DNA from: an uncultured Acetatifactor sp.
Lineage (GTDB): Bacteria > Bacillota > Clostridia > Lachnospirales > Lachnospiraceae
NCBI GenBank assembly: GCA_910584865.1
Contig: CAJUCE010000002.1
Location: 93,082 to 157,081 of the forward strand
Length of the DNA: 64,000 nucleotides
Reading direction: 5' to 3'
This document shows, piece by piece, positions 25,242 to 34,537 of this stretch. The stretch's first letter is position 1; each line of letters starts with the position of its first letter. Position numbers and translations under genes: made by a program. Below the pieces are notes generated by a model, which saw only the letters and a list, made by a program, of their open reading frames with translations, was not told the DNA's origin and searched no databases.

Positions 25242-27244
25242 GCATATATTTTCAGTCCTTCCGTCTCTTTCACAAGCTCCAATGTAAGGTATACCAGGCT
25301 GTCGGCATCTGCCGACGGCAGGAACTCTATCCAGACGGTACAGGAATCGCCGGCAGCGATCTGCTGGAAATCCAGTCCTTTCACCTTCTGAAGACTGGCT
25401 TCCCCGGCGTCATATCCCGGTTCCTCTTTGGGGAATCCTTCTATGCTGCCGTTGTATTTTTCGGACAGACAGGCTTTCATTCCCGCTTCATCCGCTGCCA
25501 GCCATGCTTCCCAGAAATGCAAAGCCAGCTGTTTTGCCTGATCGGCATCTTCAGAGAGTCCTGTGCTGTCTGTTGAGGGAAGGAGCGTGAAATTCATGGC
25601 AATGGCATCAAGAATGTTTCCGAAGCCTTCCATATATTCCGGGTCTGCCGGATAGGTATAGATCACAGTCATAATCCTTTCGTCATTTTGATGTATCCGG
25701 ACGAAGAAAAGCCGGTTCTCGCTTTCCTTTTGCAGGAGCGCGGCGTCCTGTGTCTGGTTATATCCCTCTGCCATAAGCATTTCCGTTACCTGTTCCGGAG
25801 TATTTTCTCCGTAATCCGCCACCCAGAACTGCACCAGCTCGTTGCTTTCCCAGAGCCAGGCGTCAGGGGCGTACATCCGCCAGCCTTCCTTGGGGATGAG
25901 GATGCCGTAGTTGCTGCCGATATACAAATCTGCGGGCACTTCCTGGGGCAGGCCTTCCGCCATGTAGGAGATTACATAAGAATCTGCTGCGGAGTTTGCA
26001 TCAATTCGGGAGTTATCGGGGTTAACTCCACTGAGACTTTCATTGATGGGAATGTTGCTGACAGTATCGGTTTGCATCTGATATTCAGCAGGAACATCAT
26101 TAACAGGATTCGCCGGATCCGAAATCCCGTTTTCCTGATCTTTAGAAAGGCCAGTGCCTGTTCCGGCATCTGTACCGTCCCGATCAAGGGCGCTTACCTG
26201 TACAGAGGCTTCATTGCCCGCAGATACAGGAAGCCGGGCTTCCCCGGCCTGTGTATTTTCGGAGGTTGTGGCGAACCCCAGGGTAATTGAGAGCACCAGC
26301 AGAGCGGATGCCGCCACTGCCACATATTTTGTTTTTTTATATTTCATAATCAGATTGATCCTTTCTTCAATGGCGTTTTTGCTGAATCCGTTAAAAATCG
26401 GTAAGAAGCTGCGCTTCTTTTCCTCCATGCCGATCAGGGCCATGGCATATCCTACTTTTGACTGGCTGCCGAAGCGCCGCAGCACATCCTCGTCGCAGGC
26501 CAGCTCGATATCCCGATTCAGCATCCCGATCATGATCCAGACAAAGGGATTGAACCAGTGGATACACAGCGCCGCTGCCGTCAGGAGCTTTCGTACCGCA
26601 TCATAACGGCAGATATGCACATACTCATGCTGCAGGACATAGGTCAGCTCCCGGCTGTCTTTCCACAGGGCTTTTCCGGGAAGCAGAATCACGGGGTAGA
26701 GGATTCCGTAGGTCAGGGGTGCGGCGATGCGGTCTGTCTGCCGAACCGAAATACGGCGCCTGGACTTCTGATGCAGCAGCCACTGCCGTACCTGCATGTC
26801 TTCTACAGGCACAGCCTCCCGGAAACACCGCAGGCTGCGCAGATAGGTGACGGCAAAGACAGCGGCGCACAAAAAGCAGCCCGTGCTCCAGATCAGAGCA
26901 AGCACCCAGGTGTTATTTTGGGCAGGAAAGGATAAGTTGTGCTGCTCAAAAACCTCTAAAACAGGATATTCGGAGGTGCTCCATGCAGGCAAAGTGTCGG
27001 CGGATATCCTTCCATCCGCTGCGATTGCTCCGCTGCCGCCTGATATCTGCAGTTGCCCGGCCCCAAGGAAGGAGTAGAAGCTATAGGCAAAGGAAACGGA
27101 AAACGGCATCAGCAGCCTAAGCAGCGCAATGTCCCACAACATCGGAAAGGTCCGCTTTGGGAGCTTATCCAGCCAAAGGATCCGCACCATCAGGATCACC
27201 AATACCAGCACGCCGCCGTGAATGCTCATTTGCATCAGTCCCAT
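25223..27244 (-). CDS. BlaR1/MecR1-type M56 sensor metalloprotease
   Basis: A 673-residue membrane protein. The N-terminal part has about four membrane helices, with the zinc motif HEYVH in the loop and a later D/E site (LNRDIELACDEDVLRRFG), as in BlaR1. After the last helix, near residue 325, comes an extracellular segment of about 340 residues with none of the penicillin-binding motifs (no SxxK, SxN or KTG pattern seen), so the signal is unlikely to be a beta-lactam. I prefer ATG 27244 behind AGGTGA; GTG 27253 overlapping the blaI stop is possible. Coupled with the blaI-like gene. Confidence 0.85.
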   Translation of the reverse strand: MGLMQMSIHGGVLVLVILMVRILWLDKLPKRTFPMLWDIALLRLLMPFSVSFAYSFYSFLGAGQLQISGGSGAIAADGRISADTLPAWSTSEYPVLEVFEQHNLSFPAQNNTWVLALIWSTGCFLCAAVFAVTYLRSLRCFREAVPVEDMQVRQWLLHQKSRRRISVRQTDRIAAPLTYGILYPVILLPGKALWKDSRELTYVLQHEYVHICRYDAVRKLLTAAALCIHWFNPFVWIMIGMLNRDIELACDEDVLRRFGSQSKVGYAMALIGMEEKKRSFLPIFNGFSKNAIEERINLIMKYKKTKYVAVAASALLVLSITLGFATTSENTQAGEARLPVSAGNEASVQVSALDRDGTDAGTGTGLSKDQENGISDPANPVNDVPAEYQMQTDTVSNIPINESLSGVNPDNSRIDANSAADSYVISYMAEGLPQEVPADLYIGSNYGILIPKEGWRMYAPDAWLWESNELVQFWVADYGENTPEQVTEMLMAEGYNQTQDAALLQKESENRLFFVRIHQNDERIMTVIYTYPADPEYMEGFGNILDAIAMNFTLLPSTDSTGLSEDADQAKQLALHFWEAWLAADEAGMKACLSEKYNGSIEGFPKEEPGYDAGEASLQKVKGLDFQQIAAGDSCTVWIEFLPSADADSLVYLTLELVKETEGLKIYAYGLEM

Positions 27245-27249
27245 ATTTC

Positions 27250-27609
27250 TCACCTGCCTTTCTCCACGATTTCTTTCAGCCGCGAGATCTGTTCTTCTGA
27301 TAAATTCTTCCTGCTTAACAGGGAGGCGAAGAGCAGATCCGCAGATCCGTCATATATTTTGTCGATCAGTTCATCGGTTTCTGCATCTTGTACCTGGGCT
27401 TTTGTGATCAGCGCACGGCACAGGAAATTGGGTTCCAGGCGCTGGATGGCTCCCTTTTTGATACATTTCTTAATGACGGTATAGGTAGTGTTCACATTCC
27501 AGCCGATCTCCCGGTTTAGGATATCCGAGATGCGTTTTGCAGTGACATCGCCTTCCTTCCACAGTACTGCCATTACCCTTAATTCTGAGTCAAAAAGTTT
27601 TATTCCCAT
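27250..27609 (-). CDS. BlaI/MecI-family repressor
   Basis: A 119-residue winged-helix repressor. LFDSELRVMAVLWKEGDVTA starts the DNA-binding domain, NTTYTVIKKCIKKGAI holds the recognition helix and the family scissile region, and the C-terminal helices (from about 85) dimerise. In the family, proteolysis triggered by the BlaR partner removes it from DNA. The gene directly precedes the M56 sensor, and three inverted repeats TACTAT-N4-ATAGTA-like flank and cover its promoter. Confidence 0.92.
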   Translation of the reverse strand: MGIKLFDSELRVMAVLWKEGDVTAKRISDILNREIGWNVNTTYTVIKKCIKKGAIQRLEPNFLCRALITKAQVQDAETDELIDKIYDGSADLLFASLLSRKNLSEEQISRLKEIVEKGR

Positions 27610-27642
27610 ATGAGCTCCTTTTTATATTTGTTCCAAATGTAT

Positions 27643-27711
27643 ACTATCGCGGTAGTTTGCACTTTTATACTACCATAATAGTATGGGGCTGTCAATACTA
27701 TTATGATAGTA
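27643..27711 (-). promoter_or_regulatory. BlaI-type promoter with three operators
   Basis: On the minus strand TTGACA (27695-27690) and TAGTAT (27672-27667) are 17 bp apart. Three dyads with TACTA/TAGTA-type arms cover it: 27696-27711 (TACTAT-TATG-ATAGTA) upstream of the -35, 27668-27683 over spacer and -10, and 27643-27656 (ACTATCGCGGTAGT) downstream. This closely fits known BlaI/MecI sites (TACTACA-type dyads) and implies autorepression of the pair. The remaining gap to 28017 shows no gene. Confidence 0.8.
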
Positions 27712-28017
27712 AATTATTTTTTGAATTTTTACAAAAAGTCTTGTATGTTGCCGAACAGTATGTTAGACTCATTTTACAGCATGAATGTTCCTGGTACAGG
27801 GATAGGTTTTTCGTATTTTATTGTCATTAGTCAGATGGTCTATTTTACCTAAAAATCTATGCTTGAAACTCAATTTTCAAAATGTGAAAGGAAAGGGCGA
27901 TCGGACAGACTAGTGCCAGTGTTATTTCGTTTCGTTTGGCTCCGTTTGAAATAAAACGGTTGAAAGACAGGGTTGCGACAACAGCATAGAACAGGCATTA
28001 GAATGGAAAGGAAGAGA

Positions 28018-28623
28018 ATGAAGGCAATCATTTTGGATATGTTCGGCGTCATCCTGAAGCAGACAGGAGAGGAGTTCTATTCTTATGTGCAGCAGGATTT
28101 CCCGGCGCTGACACGGCAGGAAATCTATGAAGTGTGGGACAGGGCGGATATGGGGGAGATTTCTTCTCTGGAGATATGGCCGCAGCTGGGATATGGGGGA
28201 GACATAGAGAAGCGGGAGAAGGCATTTCTGGATACCCTGGAGGTCAGCGATGGTTTTTACGATTTTGCGTCCGGGGCAAGGGAGCGGCATTACAAGCTGG
28301 CGGTCCTGTCCAATGATTCCAGCAGATGGAGCGCCTATATACGGGAAAAATTTGATTTGAACCGATATTTTGATGTGATCCATATCAGCGGTGACCTGAA
28401 GATGAAGAAGCCGGAACCACGAATATTTGAGCTCACTGCCCGGCGGCTGGGTATGGCGGCGCAGGATTGTCTCTATGTGGATGACAGGCGCAAAAATCTG
28501 GGAGCGGCCCAGGCGGTGGGGATGGATGCGGTATTGTTTAACAGCAGGCATGTATCTTATGATGGGAAAACGGTGGAAAACTTTCGGAAATTGACGGAAC
28601 TGTTGGGAATGGGTGGCTCATAA
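28018..28623 (+). CDS. HAD-superfamily hydrolase
   Basis: A 201-residue HAD phosphatase of the YihX/haloacid-dehalogenase-like type. LDMFGVIL holds the nucleophile Asp, LSNDSS the second motif, KKPEPRIF the lysine motif and YVDDRRKNLGAA the metal-binding motif, in order. Substrate is not predictable. ATG 28018 follows AAAGGAAGAG; an in-frame upstream extension to 27973 is possible. Single gene, with the attenuator region of the ABC exporter following. Confidence 0.85.
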   Translation: MKAIILDMFGVILKQTGEEFYSYVQQDFPALTRQEIYEVWDRADMGEISSLEIWPQLGYGGDIEKREKAFLDTLEVSDGFYDFASGARERHYKLAVLSNDSSRWSAYIREKFDLNRYFDVIHISGDLKMKKPEPRIFELTARRLGMAAQDCLYVDDRRKNLGAAQAVGMDAVLFNSRHVSYDGKTVENFRKLTELLGMGGS

Positions 28624-28662
28624 GCCGAACTAGGGATTTAAGATATATATTTTGCAGGCCCC

Positions 28663-28691
28663 TTGACTTGGGGCGGGAACTGTGTTATCCT
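28663..28691 (+). promoter_or_regulatory. Promoter of the ABC-exporter leader
   Basis: TTGACT at 28663-28668 and TATCCT at 28686-28691 with a 17-bp spacer. Transcription would begin near 28698 and run through a short leader reading frame and a terminator before the exporter genes. Confidence 0.5.
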
Positions 28692-28721
28692 GATAAAAAC
28701 TTGTAGAGAGGGGTATCTGTC

Positions 28722-28751
28722 ATGTTGGTTACATGTGGAAGAATGCGCTAA
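28722..28751 (+). CDS. Candidate leader peptide, 9 residues
   Basis: ATG at 28722 is eight bases after GAGAGGGG and opens a frame reading MLVTCGRMR before TAA at 28749. It begins the leader between the promoter at 28663 and a terminator at 28921. Short peptides in this position often control drug-efflux or ribosome-protection genes through ribosome stalling. Whether it is translated is unknown. Confidence 0.4.
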   Translation: MLVTCGRMR

Positions 28752-28920
28752 GACGGAAAACGCAGCAAAAGGATAGTCTTTTTGTTGTGCGCAGATATTC
28801 TGCAGGCAATGGGAAAGCTGCAGGATCTGTTTTTGTTAGCTGCATTCTCCCGCACAGAGGGCATGATGATACCTTTGTTTCTATGAGGGCTTCCTCATAA
28901 TAACATAAGGTGTTTGTTTG

Positions 28921-28944
28921 CTGCGGGAATACCGCAGTTTTTTT
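28921..28944 (+). terminator. Terminator/attenuator ahead of the ABC exporter
   Basis: CTGCGG-GAATA-CCGCAG followed by seven T residues is an intrinsic terminator about 200 bp before the exporter start, with no gene upstream in its transcript except the leader peptide. A second perfect 10-bp stem, GGCCCGCATA (28952-28961) with TATGCGGGCC (28984-28993), follows it. The pair suggests transcription attenuation. Confidence 0.7.
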
Positions 28945-29147
28945 ATGCACAGGCCCGCATATGGAAATTTGCTGCTGACGCGGTATGCGGGCCATGTGAG
29001 GGCTGCCGATAGCTGTACACCCACAATATATGCTGTGGCTCTTCGGAATTTGCGGCTGTATATTGAGGAGTTCGCGGTATTTTTTGACCGCTTGTACAGA
29101 TAGAAGCCTGTGAAGCGACTGGATGTATGAATTATGAGGATAATAAT

Positions 29148-31202
29148 ATGAAATCAGAAATGAAATCTATGGCAGATAACTTCCGTTATCTGTTTCATGA
29201 ACTGTACTTATTCAGGCCTGGGAGCATCCTGCTGCCTTTTCTGGGAAGCGGGATGCAGGTGCTCCTGTCTCTGGCCACAATATGTCTCCCTAAAATAGTT
29301 TTGGATCAGATCGAGAGAGGGCATGGCCTGTATCATCTGCTGGCATGGGTCCTGGCCGGCAGCGGTGTCCTGTTTGTGGTTTCCGCCGTAAATGCCGTCC
29401 TGCATAACCGGATTTCCTGCATATCCCAGGTGTTCCTTTTCACCGTTTTGAAAGGAAAATGGGAGGAAAAAATGATGGGCGTGGATTACGAAACATTTAC
29501 GTCCCCGGAGGGGAAGGCCAGGGCGGAAAAGGCGCGGCATGCCGTCAGCAGCCCCAATTTCGGGGTGGTAGCCTATCCGGGCAGGGTGACGGAGCTTTTG
29601 GAAAACGCAGGAGGATTCGCGGCTTTTGGCGCCATGGCCTGTATGCTCCATCCGCTGGTTTTGGCGATGCTGTTCTTTTTGTTCGGCGTGGAATTGTGGT
29701 ATGACAGCGCGGCGGAGAAGCGCAAGAGCCTGCTGAAGGAGGAAAGGGCTCTGGCCAACCGGAAGCTGAATTATCTTGCCTACCATATGCGGGGCATCCG
29801 GGAAGGAAAGGATATCCGTATCTATTCCTGTGCGGGATGGCTGCGCGGGATTGCGGCAAAGGCAGTGGCGGAGAAGGATAAGGTGGAGGCGGCGGCTGCC
29901 GGGCAGGATTTTCGGAAAATGCTGCTGAACGCGCTGTTTGTCTGCCTGCGCAACGGCTGTGCCTATGGGTATTTGATCTGGAGGTATTTTCAGGGCGATA
30001 TGGGCATAGGGGATTTTGTGCTTTATTTTTCTGCGATTACGGGGCTAGGCAGCTTTCTGGGAAATTTGGTTCAGGGATATTCCGGCCTTGTGGAAGCCGA
30101 TCATTATGTGACGGATTTACGGCAATTTTTGGAATCGGGCGAAGAGCGGGAAACCGTGGGATGTGTGGAAGGCAGTAGAAAGCAGGAGGGCCGGGCAGAC
30201 ATCCTTGCCAGACCGGTTTCCTTCACATTTGACCAGGTGTCATTCTCCTATTGGGAAAGGGATGAGGAGGGAAGCCGGCGGGAGATTCCCATCTTGAAAA
30301 ATATCAACCTGGTTATCAAACCAGGCGAAAAACTGGCCATCGTAGGAGCAAACGGCGCAGGGAAAACCACCTTTGTAAAGCTTTTGTGCGGGCTGCTGCG
30401 CCCTACGAAAGGGACGGTCCGCGCAGGCGGCATAGACTGCGCAGAATTTGAAGGGGAGGATTACCGGAGGCTGTTCTCCGCCGTTTTCCAGAAATCGGGC
30501 GTGCTGCCGGTGAGCATTCGGGACAATATTACGTTGGATGGCGGAAGGCAGGAGGACGGAAAGCCGGTAGAGGTGGAGCGGCAGTTTGCAGGGGAGCAGA
30601 GGGCGCCCGGAGCGAAGAGCCGGCCGGGAGAGGACAGGAAGGCGCCCGGAGCGAAGAGCCGGCCGGGAGAGGACAGGAAATTGCCCGGTGCAAAGAGGCA
30701 TGGAGTGAATGAGGCTGACGGTATAGGTTCTGCCGCCGCCGATAGCCATGTCTGGAAATGCCTCCGCCTGGCAAACCTGGAAGAGAAGGTGAGGTTCATG
30801 CCCCAGGGGCTGGATACCTGCCTGGTGAAACGGATTGCGGAGCACGGGACAGAGCTGTCCGGCGGCGAACTGCAGCGGCTGCTCCTGGCCAGGGCCTTAT
30901 ATAAGGATGCCCCGGTCCTGATTTTGGATGAGCCCACGGCAGCCCTGGATCCGATTGCGGAGCATGAGGTTTACCAGGCCTACAGGCAGCTGACAGAGGG
31001 CAAAACTGCGGTTTTCATATCCCACAGGCTGGCGTCCACCAGATTCTGTGACCGTATTCTGGTCATGGAGGAGGGCGAGGTCAGGGAATCCGGAACCCAT
31101 GAGGAGCTGATGGCGCTAGGGGGCAGGTATGCGGAAATGTTCCAGGTGCAGAGCCGGTATTATGCGGACGATGTGGAAAGCCTGAAAAACATTGATCTCT
31201 GA
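29148..31202 (+). CDS. ABC exporter, subunit 1 (TMD-NBD fusion)
   Basis: A 684-residue half-exporter: about six membrane helices in residues 20-310, then an ATPase domain. Walker A is GANGAGKTT, the Q-loop lies in FQKSGVLPV, the signature is LSGGELQR, Walker B is VLILDEPTAALD, and the switch is FISHRL. Between Q-loop and signature, residues 486-511 hold two copies of the 13-residue unit APGAKSRPGEDRK and then a partial copy, an unusual insert in the helical subdomain. ATG 29148 follows GAGGA; ATG 29127 is an alternative. Probably dimerises with the next gene product; the substrate is unknown. Confidence 0.88.
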   Translation: MKSEMKSMADNFRYLFHELYLFRPGSILLPFLGSGMQVLLSLATICLPKIVLDQIERGHGLYHLLAWVLAGSGVLFVVSAVNAVLHNRISCISQVFLFTVLKGKWEEKMMGVDYETFTSPEGKARAEKARHAVSSPNFGVVAYPGRVTELLENAGGFAAFGAMACMLHPLVLAMLFFLFGVELWYDSAAEKRKSLLKEERALANRKLNYLAYHMRGIREGKDIRIYSCAGWLRGIAAKAVAEKDKVEAAAAGQDFRKMLLNALFVCLRNGCAYGYLIWRYFQGDMGIGDFVLYFSAITGLGSFLGNLVQGYSGLVEADHYVTDLRQFLESGEERETVGCVEGSRKQEGRADILARPVSFTFDQVSFSYWERDEEGSRREIPILKNINLVIKPGEKLAIVGANGAGKTTFVKLLCGLLRPTKGTVRAGGIDCAEFEGEDYRRLFSAVFQKSGVLPVSIRDNITLDGGRQEDGKPVEVERQFAGEQRAPGAKSRPGEDRKAPGAKSRPGEDRKLPGAKRHGVNEADGIGSAAADSHVWKCLRLANLEEKVRFMPQGLDTCLVKRIAEHGTELSGGELQRLLLARALYKDAPVLILDEPTAALDPIAEHEVYQAYRQLTEGKTAVFISHRLASTRFCDRILVMEEGEVRESGTHEELMALGGRYAEMFQVQSRYYADDVESLKNIDL
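30603..30700 (+). repeat. In-frame 39-bp tandem repeat inside the ABC gene
   Basis: Two nearly identical 39-bp units at 30603-30641 and 30642-30680 encode APGAKSRPGEDRK twice; a degenerate third (LPGAK) follows. The unit keeps the reading frame and is rich in charged residues, so it could expand or shrink by slippage. Confidence 0.8.
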
Positions 31203-31299
31203 TAGCGCTATGTTTCGCCGAAATGGTGAAGAGAGAAAATAGACAGGAGCTCGGAAGCCTGGCAGGGATTCTGAAACATGAATTAGGAGGACAAATTTG

Positions 31300-33381
31300 A
31301 TGGGTAAATACGTAATAACGAAACGCGATAAGGAAAAACAGGCTGACACAGAATGTATTAATGTAAAGCAGGAGAAAGCAAATCACGAAATAACCAGCAG
31401 GAAAGTCAAAGAAGACATCCAAATGATCCGAAGGGGGATTCGGGAATTTGACAAAATATTGCCGGGGCAGATGGCGTATCTGTTCTGCAAAAGCGCCCTT
31501 GCCGGCGGAGGCCCCTGGCTTGCCATATGGATGTCCGCCGCAATCTTGAATGAACTGGCGGGAGCCGGGGACAAATACCGTCTGGGCCTCTTTGTCCTTG
31601 CATCCGCAGGCGGGACATTGCTGCTGTCTGTCCTGGGACACTGGCTGGGTGCGAAGATGGAGGTGGGGTACAGCAGGCTGTTCTTCACCCACGAGGTTAT
31701 CTTGACGGACAAAGCCTTCCGGCTGCCCTTTTTTGAACTGGAAAGGGAGTGTACCCGGAAGCTGCGGGAACAGGTATCCGGAAGCATGGATCTGTCCGGA
31801 GGCGGGATGGCCAGCCTCTACTGGGATATGGAGGTTTTTGCAGACAATCTGTGCCGGGCGGCGGTGGCAATGCTTTCGGTACTGCCCTTCCTGTATCAGG
31901 TGACGGCAGGAGTCAGAGACGGCAGGATAACCGGGAGGGAGGCGTTGGGAATATTGCTTTTGCTGTCTGCTCTGACGATTTGGGGCACTTTCTTCACCTG
32001 CAAAACGGCAGCCCGGCGGTTTGCCGTCAGCTTCGATGTCTTTGAACACGGCGCGGAGTACAATCGATATGGGGAGTTCTACGATCTGAGCTATCTGCCG
32101 GATGAGGACATGGCGATGGACATTCGGATTTTCCGGCAAAAAGAGCTGGTGATCCGGGAAAGCCAGGAGAAGTGTTATTGGCGCCTGGCAGATGGCAAAG
32201 TAAGGGAGATGCGGGCTGTCAGCAGGATGGATGCGGCAAGGCTTCTCAGCGAGGGGGTCTGCGGGGCAGCGGTTTACGGGGCTGTTGGCTTCCTGGCGGT
32301 CCGGCAGGTGATTGGAATCGGTAACGTAGTCATGGTTTCCGCAGCGGTATCCATGCTGATCGCCGCCTGCAGCAGACTGGCGGAGATTATCACGGATCTG
32401 CGGAATAATAACGTGCATCTGCAGAACTATTTTGAATATATGGATTTGGAGGAGGAAAGCGGGGCGCAGAGTGAATTTGCAGGGAAACGGGAAGTGGAGG
32501 TGAAGGCCGGGACCGCAGCGCAGGGAGAATCTGTGGGGAGAGCCGAAATCATGGTGCAGAGAGGAGCTGCGGGGAAAGCAGAATGGACAGGGCGGATAGG
32601 AGGCATAAAATCGGCGGGGGCAGAAGGCGTAACCATCTCCTTCGAGGGGGTTAGTTTCCGCTACCCGGAAAGTGAGACAATGGTGCTCCATGATATCAGC
32701 CTGACCATCGCCCCCGGCGAAAAGCTGGCCATCGTAGGCGAAAACGGTTCCGGCAAGACCACACTGATCAAGCTCCTATGCCGTCTCTATCAGCCCACGG
32801 AGGGCAGGATATTGCTGAACGGACAGGATATCAGGAGCCTGCCCTATGAGGAATATATCCGAAATATTGCAACGGTTTTTCAGGATTTTGCCATATTCGC
32901 TTTCTCTATCGCGGAAAATGTGGCAGCATCCGCGGAATATGACGGGCAAAGGGTATGGGCAGCCCTATCCCGGGCAGGGTTGCAGGGCAGGACGGAGGGG
33001 TTGTCAAAGGGAATCCTCCAGGCAGTCTCCCATGATTACGAGGAAGACGGTATCAATCTGTCCGGGGGGGAGGCGCAGAAGCTGGCCATTGCCAGGGCCA
33101 GCTACAAAGATGCTCCTGTAGTCATTCTGGACGAGCCCACCGCAGCACTGGACCCTTATGCGGAAAAGGAGGTGTACGAACAGTTTTTCCGGAATCTGGC
33201 GGGCGAAACCATGCTTTCCATCAGCCACCGGCTTTCCTCCTGCAGGTTCTGCGACAGGATTGCGGTGCTGCAGAAAGGGCGCCTGGTGCAGCTTGGGACA
33301 CATGCGGATTTACTGGCGCGGCCGGAGGGAAAATACGCGGAAATGTGGAAGGCCCAGGCACAGTATTACGGGCAGGGGTAA
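31300..33381 (+). CDS. ABC exporter, subunit 2 (TMD-NBD fusion)
   Basis: A 693-residue half-exporter. After a charged N-terminal tail of about 40 residues come about six membrane helices, a Gly/Ala/Glu-rich linker (about 385-440), and the ATPase with GENGSGKTTL, FQDFAIFAF, LSGGEAQKLAIARA, VVILDEPTAALD and SISHRLSS. All catalytic motifs are intact. It lies 97 bp after subunit 1 behind TTAGGAGGA, consistent with a heterodimeric exporter made from one transcript. It converges on the AraC gene 16 bp later. Confidence 0.88.
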   Translation: MGKYVITKRDKEKQADTECINVKQEKANHEITSRKVKEDIQMIRRGIREFDKILPGQMAYLFCKSALAGGGPWLAIWMSAAILNELAGAGDKYRLGLFVLASAGGTLLLSVLGHWLGAKMEVGYSRLFFTHEVILTDKAFRLPFFELERECTRKLREQVSGSMDLSGGGMASLYWDMEVFADNLCRAAVAMLSVLPFLYQVTAGVRDGRITGREALGILLLLSALTIWGTFFTCKTAARRFAVSFDVFEHGAEYNRYGEFYDLSYLPDEDMAMDIRIFRQKELVIRESQEKCYWRLADGKVREMRAVSRMDAARLLSEGVCGAAVYGAVGFLAVRQVIGIGNVVMVSAAVSMLIAACSRLAEIITDLRNNNVHLQNYFEYMDLEEESGAQSEFAGKREVEVKAGTAAQGESVGRAEIMVQRGAAGKAEWTGRIGGIKSAGAEGVTISFEGVSFRYPESETMVLHDISLTIAPGEKLAIVGENGSGKTTLIKLLCRLYQPTEGRILLNGQDIRSLPYEEYIRNIATVFQDFAIFAFSIAENVAASAEYDGQRVWAALSRAGLQGRTEGLSKGILQAVSHDYEEDGINLSGGEAQKLAIARASYKDAPVVILDEPTAALDPYAEKEVYEQFFRNLAGETMLSISHRLSSCRFCDRIAVLQKGRLVQLGTHADLLARPEGKYAEMWKAQAQYYGQG

Positions 33382-33397
33382 AGCGGCGGATGCGCCT

Positions 33398-34270
33398 TCA
33401 GCTGACGCTTAAATTCGCGTACTTTTTCGGCGAAACGCCCACGGCCTTGGTGAATGCCTTGAAGAAGCTGCTGTAGTCGCCGAAGCCGCTTTTCTCAAAG
33501 GCCACGCCTACGCTGTCTCCCGCGTTTAGGTGGGCCTTTGCTATGCTGATCCGGCGGGCGGTGATGTATTTGTTGATGGTGGTGCCGGTGGCCTGCTTGA
33601 AAATCCTGCAGATATAGGATTCGCTCAGGAAAAAGCTGGCTGCCAGCTGCTCCACCGTGATATTCTGCCCGATATTTTGATTTATGTATGCCAGGATGTC
33701 GTTTACCTGCTGATTGTATTTGTAATCGCTTACAGGGGGTTCCGCGGCATGGGAGTCGGAGAGGGCATTCATCATCAGGGCGTTGATCATTGCAAGCAGC
33801 TCCAGGAAGGCGGCCTGCTCTATAATATCGTGGGCATAGCCGTCGGCGGAGGTGATCTTGTTGACGTAATACAGGAAGCGCTGCCGGGAAGCCCTGTCCA
33901 GGGAGAGCCTGTGCTGGAAGCGGCTGTCCCGGTTGGAAAAGCAGTAGTCCAGGTCGGTTTCCGCGGTGGAGAGGCGCCTGACGAAATCCGGATAAATACT
34001 CAGCACGATCCGCTCGTGGACGCTGTTGTCGATCTGGGTCAGCTTGTGGCTTTCGTATTGGTTGATGACGAACAGGTCTCCGGGGGATATGGAATAAAAG
34101 CGGTTGTCGATGAGGAACTGCTTTCCCCCGGAGATAGAATAATACAGCTCGTAACAGTCATGGATGTGCATGTCCATGGCTTTTTCTTCTTTGTAGAGAT
34201 GGGCGATGGAAAAGGTTTTGGTCTGGGCGCAGCGTTCGATGGCGGTTTTGCAGGAATTCAGTTCTTCCAT
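33398..34270 (-). CDS. AraC-family transcriptional regulator
   Basis: A 290-residue regulator with an N-terminal cupin-like sensing domain (HIHDCYELYYSISGGKQFLI, YSISPGDLFVINQYESHKL) and two C-terminal helix-turn-helix motifs: ITVEQLAASFFLSESYICRI followed by YITARRISIAKAHL and VAFEKSGFGDYSSFFKAFTK. Such proteins usually sense sugars or related metabolites. It starts behind AAAAGGAGCC and faces away from the ABC island. No target is obvious; the convergent exporter and the uronate genes further right are possible. Confidence 0.9.
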   Translation of the reverse strand: MEELNSCKTAIERCAQTKTFSIAHLYKEEKAMDMHIHDCYELYYSISGGKQFLIDNRFYSISPGDLFVINQYESHKLTQIDNSVHERIVLSIYPDFVRRLSTAETDLDYCFSNRDSRFQHRLSLDRASRQRFLYYVNKITSADGYAHDIIEQAAFLELLAMINALMMNALSDSHAAEPPVSDYKYNQQVNDILAYINQNIGQNITVEQLAASFFLSESYICRIFKQATGTTINKYITARRISIAKAHLNAGDSVGVAFEKSGFGDYSSFFKAFTKAVGVSPKKYANLSVS

Positions 34271-34375
34271 GGGCAGGCTCCTTTTGGCTGATTACATATC
34301 CGGATTTAATTCAGATAGGTATCTTCATTGTGGCCCTGATAGGTTTGTGCTACAAAATCTTTCGGGACAGAAAAT

Positions 34376-34470
34376 AGCCGCCGCTACTCCCGATAGCGAC
34401 GGCTGGCCTCATTGAGAGGTTAGCAACTGCTGTTTAAGGGTAGAGCCGCTTCTATGGCTTTCCCTTTTTT
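34376..34470 (+). terminator. Hairpin pair with T-tailed terminator
   Basis: AGCCGCCGCTA (34376-34386) pairs with TAGCGACGGCT (34394-34404). CCTC-ATTGA-GAGG follows, then AAGGGTAGAGCC with GGCTTTCCCTT and a run of T ending at 34470. No gene on the + strand leads into it, so it may end an unrecognised short transcript. This, with the AraC promoter region, fills the 267-bp gap to the island. Confidence 0.6.
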
Positions 34471-34537
34471 ATAGTAACATATCCGCTGCTGGTTTGCAAG
34501 AAAATTTTGCAGAGAAGGTAGTGCCTGCCCTTTATTG

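Noticed and set aside
31081..32691. Minus-strand frame of 536 codons opposite ABC subunit 2
   Set aside because: Antisense shadow; the + strand carries all ABC motifs.
33530..34291. Long + strand frame of 253 codons opposite the AraC gene
   Set aside because: Shadow of the AraC gene; the minus frame has clear domain motifs and a ribosome site.
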